A stretch of DNA of 64,000 nucleotides, taken from positions 124,001 to 188,000 of the forward strand of contig WHVD01000081.1 of NCBI GenBank assembly GCA_015178975.1, written 5' to 3'. The stretch comes from Hysterangium stoloniferum (taxonomy: Eukaryota > Basidiomycota > Agaricomycetes > Hysterangiales > Hysterangiaceae). Within the stretch, counting starts at the first letter, position 1. Every line of letters starts with the position of its first letter. The notes beneath the pieces are model-generated. The model did no database searches, had not been told where the DNA came from, and was given only the letters and a program-made list of their open reading frames with translations. Positions 34,571-45,141 of the stretch are shown here, in pieces. A program made the position numbers and the translations under genes.

Positions 34571-35294
34571 GGCTTTAATCAATGTTTGAACTGTGACAAG
34601 TGGCCTTCGATGAAGTGCTTAGAGTGCTTCATTTAAGTGCACTGACTTCCTACAGCGTGGAATATCGTTGGACTTCATGAAACACGTTGAAACTGCTGTC
34701 GCTTGACGGACCCCAGTAGCGGCGCCGGCACCAAATATATTAGGGGATTGCAAGAATGCATAGCATCAATTTAGCCTAGTACTACTGCAGTGATCAATCG
34801 ATTGGCATTGTCGGTTAAAGAATTACTATTCAAATCACAAAACCTTCAGTCATTTCCTCGGGTGGTGTGTGCTGGGAACATTATCCGGGCAGAGTTCAAC
34901 CTCAAGAACCTTGAATATTCACGTTGAGACGTCCAATCTTCATGGAGATGCTAACGTTCCTGCCTAAGGAAGGAGTCAAGTCATCCATTCTGAGTATACA
35001 GATCATATGCAGTGAATAGCTTTCGAGGCCGAAGTTTCCTTTTAGTCTGATACAACTATTATATTGGTCGCCTATAATTACTGTGATGCGAATGAGATAC
35101 AATGGTAATACATGAAATGACTGATATACACCCTCTGGATAGTCCACTGTATTCTTCTTAAGTCTGGGTAGGTTCAGATTGATTTATGTGTATGATTCCA
35201 CACAATTTTGAGTGAGCGGGTGCTTTATAAATAAATAAATACAAATATTCTTGCGGCTCTACTAATATCCTGAATAAATCAATAGAAAAATGAG
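34571..35294. other. Unit spacer
   Basis: Conserved with 26760-27480. Short minus frame 34902-35147 only. No gene supported. Confidence 0.35.
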
Positions 35295-35640
35295 TTGAGA
35301 TGTGCATTGTATCCAATGATTTATGGGGGGTTTTATTTTACTTCATCAAGTGTCATAAATATTTTTAATTGCATGGTCACTGATAATATACAGCAGATAA
35401 CCCCCTTACATTATGGTGTAGCAAGGCCTTCAAGCCTCCCACCAGAGGTTTCCTCGCACCCCTCTGTGGAATGGACGGGGCTTCCTCCGTCATAATGTCC
35501 ACTCGAAATGAAATCTCCTATATAATTGTCTCCGACGTCCTTAATGAAAGAATGTCCAATACTGCGTACGGCTCCTCGGAAGGTAGTGAGCCCGAGATTA
35601 TTCGTCGTATTGATCACGTTACATGACGAGTTTAATTCTC
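35295..35640 (+). pseudogene. Module F, copy 6
   Basis: Plus frame 35295-35495 with GGFYFTSSSVINIFNCMVTD. Opposite frame 35617-35411. Very close to copies 3b and 5. Confidence 0.4.
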
Positions 35641-35895
35641 GCAGTTCGAGAAAGAAGCGGCAAACGAGAATGGTGGATATGCTGTAGTTGTCATTTAGAC
35701 GTCAGGTGAAATGCATGAGATAAATACTTGCCAGGCCTCCAAGTTTCCGGCGAAGTCGGCAAATGAGGTCTGTACTCGATTTTTAATGAGTAGGTGTTAT
35801 AGAATTCACAGCGGATAAAAGATATTCACGGAAACAAACTTAGAAGAATGGAAGTAGTATGAGCTAAAAGGAGGAAAGGAGTGGCAGTCCCAAAC

Positions 35896-36057
35896 TGTTA
35901 GATATTTTGGGAGTCTTAATGTATAAGGGCAAAGCACATTATTGTATAACGCTCACTACATGACGTTTATATACCTAAATACCTAATTCAATCTCAGAAT
36001 CAAACATCTGAGACAATACCGGAGTCTCGCAGCTTCTATGGCTCGCAGACTCCAACA
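35896..36057. repeat. TRIM left LTR
   Basis: Starts TGTTAG, ends CCAACA. Followed by TCCCCCTCGAGCC, the position of a primer-binding site, though no tRNA match was established. Confidence 0.9.
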
Positions 36058-36608
36058 CTCCCCCTCGAGCCTTAGAAGCTCGCACTACTATTCGACCATA
36101 CATAGGTCGACCAATGTCGTTCCAAACGACCGGGGAGTTATCCGAATGGTATAAGGTCATGTTTAGTGAGTCCCGCTCTCACGAACCTGCCCGGGTCCTC
36201 CTCACCCCTGAGCACTCTTCCGTAATGCACTACAGCTCCCTAAGACTCTACTAGTCATAGCATTCTCTCCGGTAGAGATTTCCTATCCCTCCGGCTCACG
36301 ATACCTGTCGGGCTGCCATCCTTGGGCTCGACGGCTCCGGAACATACATATCTTCGGCACCTCAGTCAGCCAGGTCATCGCAGCGTTATCTGGAGCATAT
36401 TCGTATGTGCAAGGGATTGCGTCAAACGACGCGAGAGGTGAGGATAATCGACAGCGTGCAACTTGGAAATCTGCTGATCTTATGCAGCTTCGCGCAGTGG
36501 CGTCGGGTGGCGATTCCGAAAAGATGCTTTCTAACCAGGGTAACCGGTGGCTCTCCGGGATGTGCTCGCATTAAGACTCCACCGCCTTCGCAGACGGGGC
36601 CCATAACC

Positions 36609-36762
36609 TGTTAGATATTTTGGGAGTCTTAATGTATAAGGGCAAAGCACATTATTGTATAACGCTCACTACATGACGTTTATATACCTAAATACCTAAT
36701 TCAATCTCAGAATCAAACATCTGAGACAATACCGGAGTCTCTATGGCTTGCAGACTCCAACA
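36609..36762. repeat. TRIM right LTR
   Basis: Same ends as the left LTR and slightly shorter. Preceded by a purine-containing AGACGGGGCCCATAACC that may include the polypurine tract. Confidence 0.9.
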
Positions 36763-36829
36763 CAAACCTTATTTGTAATTAGGATCTGTAAATTCCAGAT
36801 GAAAATTACGCTGAAAAATCAAAATCAAA

Positions 36830-37875
36830 ATTTTATCAACTGAAGTCACGTTAATTTAGCACTGACGCAAATCGGAGAACACCTGTGATTGATATGGTCA
36901 TATAAGAACACGGAGACTCAAACGCCGAGATAAATTACCTTGCTGCACAAGTAGATAGGTTATAGATTGTTTCCTCAATTCTTTAATACCTCTTCTGCAG
37001 CCTAATCGTGCCGATGGTGTGGAACAATGTGATGAATAATATGAGCCCATCGAACGTAATTGTAAGAGCGGTTGTTGCTGAGTCTATAACGATCACGTCA
37101 ACTCGAGGTCTCCAGGCATATGCGATCGACTTCTGTACACCTGTTTAATGATGTTAATACACAGTTGCGTAGTTTTAGCAATTGAAACGCGCAGTTTGAT
37201 ACTGGTCCCATAAATGCAGTCTTGATGGACTATGATAAGCTACCACAATTCATGGGTATACCGATCCACACATTGCCAGTAAGTAAACACACCACATGGA
37301 AGGAGACTTCTCCAAGATATGTGAACACTATTGGGGTTAAGATATATTTATTAGCCCTGCTTATAGCGTAAACCCTTGCAAGTAATATCCCTGACACTCC
37401 TGGTTGACTTATTTGAGAAAGTAAATGATAAATAGATTAATCACCGTGTGCACTAAGCGCCGCGAAAGTGTCCAGAACAGCCGAGGTGTGGAATAGTGCA
37501 TTACATGCTCTATGGCTAATCAGTAAACAACTAACCTGAGGCTCAAATGGTACCACACACTATCAACTGCTGTAAGTCAAGGGACATTTTCAGGCCCATC
37601 CCATCACGCACCTCTAACGGTTCATCTGGTAAATTAGTGGCGAGAGCAAATATCAACGTAAGTAGGTACGAATATCGGGCCACAATGTACAGCACAGATG
37701 CCAGTCTGATCCTACTCTTCCATACGAACTGGATTTCCGCTGGAAGAGTCAAGAATGTATCATAACTAAGCAAAACTGAGATATCCGTCTATATAGTGTG
37801 GTAAACAACTGCGACATTGTGTAGACATACCCAGTGTTGCGAAATCGGTGTAATTCCAAATCTTACTGGAAACCT
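36830..37875 (-). pseudogene. D6: DUF6533-like gene copy, frameshifted
   Basis: Minus exons: YDTFLTLPAEIQFVWKSRIRLASVLYIVARYSYLL (37773-37543), a middle segment with LLTPIVFTYLGE-like residues (about 37380-37300) and TFDGLILFITLFHTIGTIRL (about 37060-36995). An extra base near 36993 (CTCTTCTGCAG against CTCTTTGCAG in other copies) shifts the frame before the RKQSITYLL segment. The copy is therefore a pseudogene. Confidence 0.65.
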
Positions 37876-38305
37876 ACGGTCAGTGGTGCGTGCGAAATAA
37901 TGGCCCGAGGTAGTTACTTTAGAATTGCTGCTTGAAATTTTGCCGCGGATGCCATGTGAGATTTTGGCAAGTACCAGTGCTAGGTGCCCAAGAAACTAAA
38001 TTAACAGCATTCTCGGTGCATTATATGTACTAAGATCGTAGGCTCTCAATGAGAAGCAACTCAAGCGAGTCTGTGGTTCTAGAACACAATAGCTTAGGCA
38101 ATTATGAATTGGGTGGCAGGTCCAGATAAGCCAGAAACTTGATGAGAGTACTCATTTAAGTGCCAATAATTTCCTTCATATAGAAAATTCCCATCACTTC
38201 ATGATTGCATAGTACCTTGCCATCTGCCATCTGCCATTGGCTGCCTTCCATCTGTGGCAAATCAGTATAATTGTACACCTCAATTATTTGATATCCTGAT
38301 GCCAT
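37876..38305. promoter_or_regulatory. Spacer between divergent D6 and E
   Basis: Counterpart of 2350-2840 with a CCATCTGCCATCTGCCATTG repeat at 38220-38240. No gene seen. Confidence 0.3.
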
Positions 38306-38540
38306 GTGCATTTGCTGGGGATATATTTATGGAGTAGAGTTATAACTGTGGTAAAGCCACCTTGTATTAAGTATGTACCTGCACACCACTCTGGATTAGG
38401 TCTACTCCCACGGAGAGAACCGCCAGATGTTTATCGTTCATACATGTCATTAGAAGAGGCGATCTGGAGAGGCGTTGCACCCGGCTTTCCGGCCATCTCT
38501 TTTTCGTCTTCTTGGTGTTCCTCGTGACTGTTTTCTTCTA
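38306..38540 (+). pseudogene. Module E 5' segment, copy 6
   Basis: Plus frame with a different register in the membrane segment (LEEAIWRGVAPGFPAISFSSSW). The SGHLFFVFLVFLVTVFFY register is interrupted at its end by the MITE. Confidence 0.35.
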
Positions 38541-38657
38541 CATCAGTAAAATGGTATGGCTCCCCCGATTCTAGGAAGCTGCTGGGCGTTGTGGAGCGTG
38601 TGGAGCATCCCAGAATAGGGGTACCTCCTCCCAGCGTTTAATACCATTTTACTGATG
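38541..38657. mobile_element. 117-bp MITE with 17-bp TIRs and TA target duplication
   Basis: Begins CATCAGTAAAATGGTAT and ends with its reverse complement. Flanked by TA on both sides (38539-38540, 38658-38659). The empty site is seen at 24565-24575 (CTCTACTCCC). The TA duplication points to a Tc1/mariner-like mobiliser, or another TA-targeting family. The TIR matches the ends of the 1.2-kb element at 11179-12381. Confidence 0.9.
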
Positions 38658-38808
38658 TACTCCCTCACCATCAGCAGTCGTTACGGAACCTGGGAAGAAC
38701 AATCAACATTTTGACCATGCCACCTTTTTTTCGCCACTCATAATTTTCTCTAGGGGACACACGTCTCACGTGGACGAAATCAAATTCTTTATGTTAGGAA
38801 CTTACATC

Positions 38809-39620
38809 TCAAGATGACTGAAAACCTTCGGTCAGTGTTATATATGCAACAAACGATGTGAGATGCTTAGTTTCATTGCGGTTGCTTCTTAAATAACTGC
38901 TCTTTACAGCATTCAAACCCAACCCCAAAAGCCGCGTCGCATGCCCACTAGACACGCTCCTCAAAGGCAATCGTCGCGAGGAAGCCGTAAGGCCCATGTC
39001 AAAGAAAAACACGGTACAAAGCCGTGGGCGGCTGAGGCGTCAGGCTCGGATGAGTCGGATATTTCGATTCTGCGGAGAGGGAATGTGGAGATGATAGAAT
39101 GCGTGCTCGGAGAAGCTTCTCGAACACGGCTGGAGATGGGAGCGAGGAGCCGTTAATGGGTGACGAAGCTAGGAAGGCGCTGTTAGGCAAGGAGGATGCT
39201 GAGGCTGTTGGGAGGAATGAAGATGTTGTTGAGGTGGTGATGGAGAATGGCTTTATGTTTTGGAATGCGATTGAGAGCGAGATGGTATATTGTATTCTTT
39301 TTGTTGCCTTGATGTTGGGATGTGATTGTTTTGATAACAGGTTAATAACGATCTGATTGCATTCCTCCGAATGAAATTCATCGGGGAAGACACTCCGTTT
39401 TTTATGCTGTTGAATAGGTTCTTAGACGATAAGGGTGTTATGGATCCGCGGTTGATGTTAAAATATCTCTATAAAGCTCGATGTATTTTATCAGAAAGCA
39501 TCTACTTTAATGGCCTCTGGAGGTGTCTTGAGTATCTCATCATCAACTCGGCTGTTGAATGGGTCTGCATGTCAGGTATACAACGTACCTATTTCATAAC
39601 ATGCGAAGGCTGATGTCTTT
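38809..39620 (+). pseudogene. Module E, copy 6 (best C-terminal half)
   Basis: Plus frames: 38941-39156 (basic TRHAPQRQSSRGSRKAH, then ASGSDESDISILRRGNVEM), 39099-39356 (SEEPLMGDEARKALLGKEDAEAVGRNEDVVEVVMENGFMFWNAIESE), a likely AT-rich intron (about 39281-39340, ending AACAG) and 39341-39613 (NNDLIAFLRMKFIGEDTPFF, DKGVMDPRLMLKYLYK, ending EG at TGA 39613). The first two frames overlap, showing a small indel near 39100. Otherwise this is the least damaged copy. Acidic, one basic patch, no recognised domain. Confidence 0.45.
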
Positions 39621-39865
39621 GACAGCTTTATCTACCTCGGAGTCCAATATCAACTATCCTCCGAATCCCCTTCTACGAGGCTGGATCTTGGACGTTCCAT
39701 TCTCTGTAACGTTCCCTCTATGGGTTGCCTAATGGTGACTCGAATTTCGTCAGCATTTCGTGATTCATCTTCAACACTCTCCTTAGTGTCGACAACTCTC
39801 GCAATTCTTCCTGGCTAGAGACACCAATGATAAATTGAAGATACTGGTAGACTGATGCATGTCAA
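39621..39865. other. Conserved E/Y spacer
   Basis: Counterpart of 1001-1285 and 25130-25480, including TCCTTAGTGTCGACAAC. No gene seen. Confidence 0.4.
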
Positions 39866-39869
39866 GGGG

Positions 39870-40305
39870 TCACAAACCAAGCTCGATAGCTGTTGCAACC
39901 ACCCCGAACTCCCATCGAAATTCTTGGTAAGCTTGTGGTTCCTCCTTAAATGCTTCGTAAGCTCGTTCCTCCGGAATGCCCCTCTAAATTATTTGCAAAG
40001 TCGGTGTGTTTCCTCCCTCAAATATTGGGCAAGCTTGATACTTCTTTCTGAATGCCTCTTTAATATCTTGGCAAGTTCGACATTTCTCTTTGAATGGTTC
40101 TTTAAATTCTTGGCATGGCCGTCCATCCTGTCTGAATGCTCCTCTAGATTCTGGGCAGCTCCACCGCTCTTTTCTGAATACTTCTTTAAATCCTTGGCAA
40201 GCCCACACCCGCTGCTCCTCTCTGAATGCTTCTTTAAATTCTTGGCAAGCTCATAGCTCCTCTCTGAATGTTCCTTTATTTTCTCAGCAAGTTAGTTACC
40301 AGTAA
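39870..40305 (-). repeat. Module Y, copy 6
   Basis: About nine 42-nt repeats. Plus frames 39855-40256 and 40090-40305 and minus frame 40208-39984 are all open. Confidence 0.5.
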
Positions 40306-40309
40306 GTCG

Positions 40310-40786
40310 TCAGTACATGTATTCTATTACGAATTCTGACATTTCGGACTCCATGGTATTCCATGTGGCATCTACCATGTGACTGCATATCGGCATTGGC
40401 ATTGCCGAAGCAGTTGCGGTTGCGGTTGCAGGTGTAGGTGTGGTGGGGATGTTGTTGGGGTCAATGAAGATCATGGGGTGTTCCACATCGTCACAGTTGT
40501 TGGGATATAAATGGGGGACTGTGGGCCCATATGAGGTGGTTATATGCGTTCTGGGGAGAGTTGGTGGTGTGGAATGGTGGGGTAAATGCTATTACATAGT
40601 GAGTTTTCATTCTCATTTTGATTTTGGTCTTCTAATTAATGGCATAGTCTAGCATCGTCTCATCACTGGGTGTGCTCAACATATTTACATTTCCATCGCC
40701 TAACTGCATAATCCCACCCTCTCACCAACCTCTGACTGCTCAGAACTTGTTTACTGGTATATGGTGGTGGAGGGTGACAATGGTGG
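40310..40786 (-). repeat. Module X, copy 7 (truncated)
   Basis: Reverse-complement X ending at GACAATGGTGG, where copy 6 continues ATGGTGGCAGCGG. The break coincides with the start of the MULE. Confidence 0.6.
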
Positions 40787-43300
40787 GTGTCAAAGTCCAT
40801 GTTCTACATAAACAAGATTCACTTCCCAAATCTGCACAGTGTCAAGGACAACAAAAAGCTTAAATGCGGTCACTGGACATGTTTTTGGTGTAGTCAGGAT
40901 GAAGCTCATAAGAAGTGGAAGAGTTCAACAGACCCAAACATTAAGAATCGCGAGAACCCTGGAATGAAGCGGTTTCCATGCCATAGCAAGCTGGGCATTT
41001 CTTGCTGCAATGTTGATGGAGATGGGAGCATGCTCATCACAGTACGACTGGAGCATCATCATCAACACATCAATTATGTTGAGGTTTCCATGCCACTGGA
41101 AGCATTGCAGATGATTTGTGATCATCTGGAGTGGCTGACACCAACAGCTATAGTCACAAAGATTCAGGCTGTCGTTCACAATGTGACACGATTGCAGATC
41201 CATACTGCATGGTCGAAAATGAGTGAGGTATTTTGGCACTGAGATAAGGAGCAGCTTCTATCAGCAAGGAAGCTTCTTAGAGAGTTTGGTGAAGAGGTAG
41301 ATGTTTTTGACATAGTTGAAGTGCCTGATGGCATGGAAATGCTCTGTTGGGGGATGAAGAAGATAATCAAACCATTAGATGGAAATGTTGTTGAGATTGG
41401 AGTTGATGCAACCTGTGAGTGGAATAATCAGTGACAAAGATATATGAAACAATGATTCACATACCAGATAACACAAACTCGAAGCATCCTGAGCTATATA
41501 GTGTGATGGGCGAGTATGATAATGCAGGCTTTCCCCTCTCCTATTGTCTACTTTCAACATCATCAGCAGTTGACCAAGGAAAACGTATGCAAGCCCTTAC
41601 AGCCTGGGCAAACTGTCTACACAAGAAATACAGATTAAAGCCAGTGTTTACTCATGTCGATAAGGACATGGCTGAGATTGGATCCCTGAAGTCAGTATGG
41701 GATGTGAAGATCAGTATCTGTTGGTGGCATCTCCGACGAGCAGTACAGGCACGGCTGGCAAAACAAAAGTTAGCAACAACATCATACAATCCTGAGTGTG
41801 CCCACACAGAGTTGGAGTTCATTGATATTTCGTTTGTCCCACAGGTTAAGAGTGACCAGAAGGAATATGAGGGCAGCTTGCCCAACACTGGGCCATCTAC
41901 CCCAAAGCAGACTACCACCATTACACTCCCAACTGGCCTCTATATAAAAATTCCAGCACAACCTCTGGCATCTGCTGTACAAGAAGCACCCCCCACTGCC
42001 TGTGAATGGGACAAGTTGGACCAATCAACAACTGTGAAGTCAGCACATATGAGTGCATGCAAGATTCGGATACCACCACACTTACTACAAGCCAAGAAAT
42101 CCCGTGAGTACACTCCAACTGATACAATAGAAGTTATGGCACTGGAGGAACACAAAATCATTTGATGATGGTGACAAAACAACACAACGTACATTTTGCC
42201 CTGCAAAATATCGCGACCCCATCATCAACATAATGGAGAAACACTACTGCTCCCATCCCTTAATTCCTGGCTATGCATATCCCAGCCCCAAGGGCATTAA
42301 GAAGTGGGCTGTGTGACAAATGTACAACTGTTGTGTCCTAAATGATTTGCGAGAAGTATGGGCATACCTCTGGGAGAACTGGTACCGTAAAATCCGATGG
42401 GAGCTTTGGGCACGTCCAGTCCATCCTATGATCCCCATTTTGAAGACAACAATGATCCTGGAAAACCAGTGAGTCTGACATTGATTATATTATGTTCATA
42501 GCTCACCATAGTTGAAGTTGGCAGTGTATCAAACATGACTTTCTGTATCACTTCCGAATGCCACATTGTGACCTTCTTGTCTGGGTTCTGGTTGTCAAAT
42601 TAGCACCATCTTATTATTGTAAGCTTGATCGACTACTAACAGATACTGGATGCTATCGTGAGCTTCCCTCCTGGTGGAAAAGCTTCAAATGAATCTGGAG
42701 AAAGTTAGAATGGACACCCATCACTTTGCCATTAAATGATGGATACAGACCAGATGTGATCAAGTGGGTATGTAGCTGCCCATCCTTCGCCACAAGCAGA
42801 TTCCTCCTCTGCAAGCACCTTGTCCAAGGAGTCCAACGTGTGCCTGTCATCTTCTTTTTGGAGGTTAAGTGCCAACGTACAATGCCTTTTTGGAAACATC
42901 AGACCCTAAAGCCATTAGAGGGTGGAGAGGTGCCACTGGTGATACTCGAGGATGACAATTGTGAAGGGGGTAACGAGGGAACTGATGCAGAATTCAATGA
43001 TGATTTAGTGGACACACAATGGGGAGGGAGGGAAGGTGAAACCTTCGAAGAAACCATGAATAACCATATCAACACCATCCTTCAATTTGTGGAAGGCCTC
43101 CACTACCAGGTTCAGTTCCAGGATGAGTGAATGCTGCAGGTAGTAGAACGCAAGGGAGCTTCATTCCTTCGGTTTGTGAGAGCATGCATAAGCAAGGAGA
43201 GGAAGAAGACAGCAGGAACGATGTGGGACAAATCAGTGGACAGTACTATGTTTTACCGCATGAGGCCTTCCCTTTCTGATAGGAACACTGGTTGATGATC
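40787..43300 (+). pseudogene. MULE (Mutator-like) transposase, broken
   Basis: Order: an N-terminal Cys-rich DNA-binding part (CGHWTCFWCSQDEAHKKW, RFPCHSKLGISC; 40787-41100), LEHHHQHINYVEVSMP, HTAWSKMSEVFW, then the DDE core starting VEIGVDAT (about 41400), KHPELYSVMGEYDNAGFPLSY, THVDKDMAEIG (second Asp, about 41655), CWWHLRRAV, a C-terminal SWIM finger CSCPSFATSRFLLCKH (42774-42815) and an acidic tail. The layout matches basidiomycete MULE transposases. Stops or frameshifts lie near 41240, 41433, 42163, 42315, 42470 and 42690; several are TGA. No TIRs were found, and the 5' end abuts module X at once, so the element is probably truncated. Confidence 0.8.
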
Positions 43301-43456
43301 AAAAATGCTGCATAAGAAGTCATTGAGACTGGAAACTTTGTTTACATTCATTATGATATCCCCCATAACAATGTTTGAACATACACAAGAGAGTTCACGA
43401 GTGCAGAGGATCTTATCGATTATCCTATCGTATGTGTAATCATCAATCAATATATA
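43301..43456. other. MULE 3' flank up to the first Helitron
   Basis: AT-rich. A terminal inverted repeat matching the 5' side was not found. The last base before the Helitron is A, as expected for Helitron insertion. Confidence 0.35.
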
Positions 43457-43479
43457 TCATATAAAGTAAAGTTGTACGG

Positions 43480-43580
43480 TGGGTGGTGGGCGTTTTTAGG
43501 TGCCGCAGGCCCTATTTGCGAGGGTGCGGAGCGCCCGAGTTTTTCCCCAATTTGTGAGGGCGCGGAGCGCCCGAACGCTC
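43480..43580. other. U1 5' subterminal hairpins
   Basis: GGGTGCGGAGCGCCC and GGGCGCGGAGCGCCC form short GC stems. Equivalents occur in U2 (about 45195-45260), U3 (GGCGCCGAAGGCGCC and GGGCGCGGAGCGCCC, about 54085-54130) and U4 (GGGTGCAGAGCGCCC, about 57645). Position and conservation suggest element-borne structures. Confidence 0.6.
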
Positions 43581-43639
43581 AGGGGTGGGAGTGTGTGACT
43601 AAGCTAATCCTTATTACCTCAGCACGGGTGCAAATCCAG

Positions 43640-44210
43640 AGGCTTTTTCGCCTTCGCGGGAGCATTTGTGCCGCCGCGGGAGTATTGTGTGACAGGCGCG
43701 AAGGTAATTTGTGACACACGGAAGTATTTGTGCACACGCGGGAGTATTCTATCACGTGCCCGGAGGTATTTTCCAATGCCGCGGGAGTATTGTTACACGC
43801 GCGGGAGTATTTCGTCACGCTGTGGGAGTATTTCTCACAGGTGTGGCACCGTTTCACACGGCCTAATGGAGATATTTCCCATGACGGTCCAAGTAGAATT
43901 TCCCACGCCCTTCATGTCATGTCCGGCACAAGCATTTCCCGCGCCCTTCATTTCATTTCCAGCACTGTTTATGTAAGCGTTTCCCATGCTGTGTATGGGA
44001 TCATTTCCCGCGCCTTTCACATAAGCAGTTCCTGCGCCCCAGGGACACATTTCCCACGACCTTTCCGGGAGAATTTCCCACGCCCTTCATGGACCAAAGT
44101 TCACCTTTTGCGGAAGTATTTCCCGCGCCCTCTGGGACATTTCTCCCCACATTTCACGGAAGTATTTCCCACGCCCCTGTTAAGCCATTTCCCCGGTGAA
44201 CGATGTTAAA
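43640..44210. repeat. GC-rich degenerate tandem repeats in U1
   Basis: Roughly 25-30 bp repeats with the core CGGGAGTATT, passing into TTTCCCRCGCCCTTCATG-type repeats. Frames through them (43668-43976, 43730-44209) are repeat artefacts. Confidence 0.7.
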
Positions 44211-44234
44211 TCCCTGGGAGGTCTACATGGTTTT

Positions 44235-44740
44235 CCGGTTTAATTAAAATAAAATACAATAAAGAAAAATAACATAGGATAAATCAAGATAAAATACAAA
44301 TAAAATAGGATAAATCGAAATAAATACAAAAAATGAAAGTAAAATGCTTAAAAATTGAATAAAATAGAGTACACTAAAGCAAAATGTAATAAATCAAAAT
44401 AGAAAACAATAAATCAGGATAAAACAAAATAAAACAAAATAAAATGTTTAAAAATAGAATAAAACAGAATAAACCAAAGTAAAATGCATTAAATCAGACT
44501 AAAATATAATGAGTCAAAATAAACCAAAGTAAAATGCATTAAATCAGACTAAAATATAATGAGTCAAAATAAAATGGAATAAAACAAAACAAAACAAAAC
44601 AAAACAAAATAAAATAAAATAAAATACAATAAAATACAATAAATAACACTGAATCCAAATGAAGTACAACAAATTAAAGTAAAATAATAAACTAAAATAA
44701 ATTATATAAATTAAAATAAACTACAATACATGACAGTAAG
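44235..44740. repeat. AAAATA-rich tract in U1
   Basis: About 500 bp of near-simple (A)n-AAATAAAATACAATA sequence, with an exact longer duplication around 44460-44570. A matching tract lies in U3 at 56640-56800. Confidence 0.8.
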
Positions 44741-44819
44741 ATCAACTCAATGGTTGATTGAAACCATTGCTGCTTTTGAAACTATTGCACCTTTTTTAAC
44801 AGTTGCACCTTTTGTAGCT

Positions 44820-45030
44820 GTCATTTCCATTTGTCACCATTGTTTCCTTTGTAACTGTTGTTTCCTGTTGTTTCCTTTGTGACCTTTGTTTCCTTTGTGA
44901 CCTTTGTTTCCTTTGTGACCTTTGTTTCCTTTGTGACCTTTGTTTCCTTTGTGACCGTTCTTTCCTTTGTGACCGTTCTTTCCTTTGTGACCGTTCTTTC
45001 CTTTGTGACCGTTCTTTCCTTTGTGACCGA
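44820..45030. repeat. 18-bp tandem repeats in U1
   Basis: TTTGTGACCTTTGTTTCC and TTTGTGACCGTTCTTTCC units, about nine clean copies. Opposite-strand QRKERS-type frames are artefacts of the period. Confidence 0.85.
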
Positions 45031-45078
45031 GACTTTACATTTGAAAGCAATTTCCTTGACAATGAGTCTCAGAAATAC

Positions 45079-45141
45079 TTACGCTGCGGGGCGGTCACTT
45101 CGTGACCTGCCCCACAACTTCGCTGCAGGCTCCCAGGCTTG
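45079..45141 (+). other. U1 3' terminal hairpin and end
   Basis: GGGGCGGTCAC-TTC-GTGACCTGCCCC stem, then CCCAGGCTTG. The arms are swapped relative to U3 (GGGGCAGGTCGC..GCGACTGCCCC), i.e. the hairpin is inverted in U1. Confidence 0.65.

Larger units (their letters stand above)
35896..36762. mobile_element. TRIM: miniature LTR retroelement, 867 bp, looks structurally whole
   Basis: Two direct LTRs (35896-36057, 162 bp; 36609-36762, 154 bp), both TGTTAG..CCAACA and nearly identical, enclose 551 bp without coding capacity. Perfect 5-bp target duplication CAAAC (35891-35895, 36763-36767). The empty site is present in units C3 (about 15175) and C5 (about 28075). High LTR similarity means a young insertion. 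Non-autonomous by design; superfamily not determined. Confidence 0.92.
34190..40786 (-). repeat. Large repeat unit C6 (- orientation) with three insertions
   Basis: Spacer with a solo LTR (34289), F6, TRIM (35896), D6, E with a MITE (38541), Y6 and X7. X7 is cut at 40786 by the MULE. It is the unit with the most complete E C-terminal region. Confidence 0.65.
43457..45141 (+). mobile_element. Helitron unit U1 (short, non-coding)
   Basis: Starts TCATATAAAGTAAAG after A, with the first 240 bp about 90% like the start of U2. Ends in a GC hairpin and CCCAGGCTTG, directly followed by the TC start of U2. Inside: GCGGGAGTATT-type repeats, an AAAATA-rich tract and 18-bp repeats. No Rep or helicase coding. 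The exact 5' border is supported because U1 and U2 have different bases just before TC. Confidence 0.75.

Noticed and set aside
36405-36604. Frames inside the TRIM
   Set aside because: Both strands open for about 60-70 codons without any gag or pol feature. TRIMs are non-coding.
44796-45062. QRKERS-repeat minus frame
   Set aside because: Artefact of the 18-bp tandem repeat.
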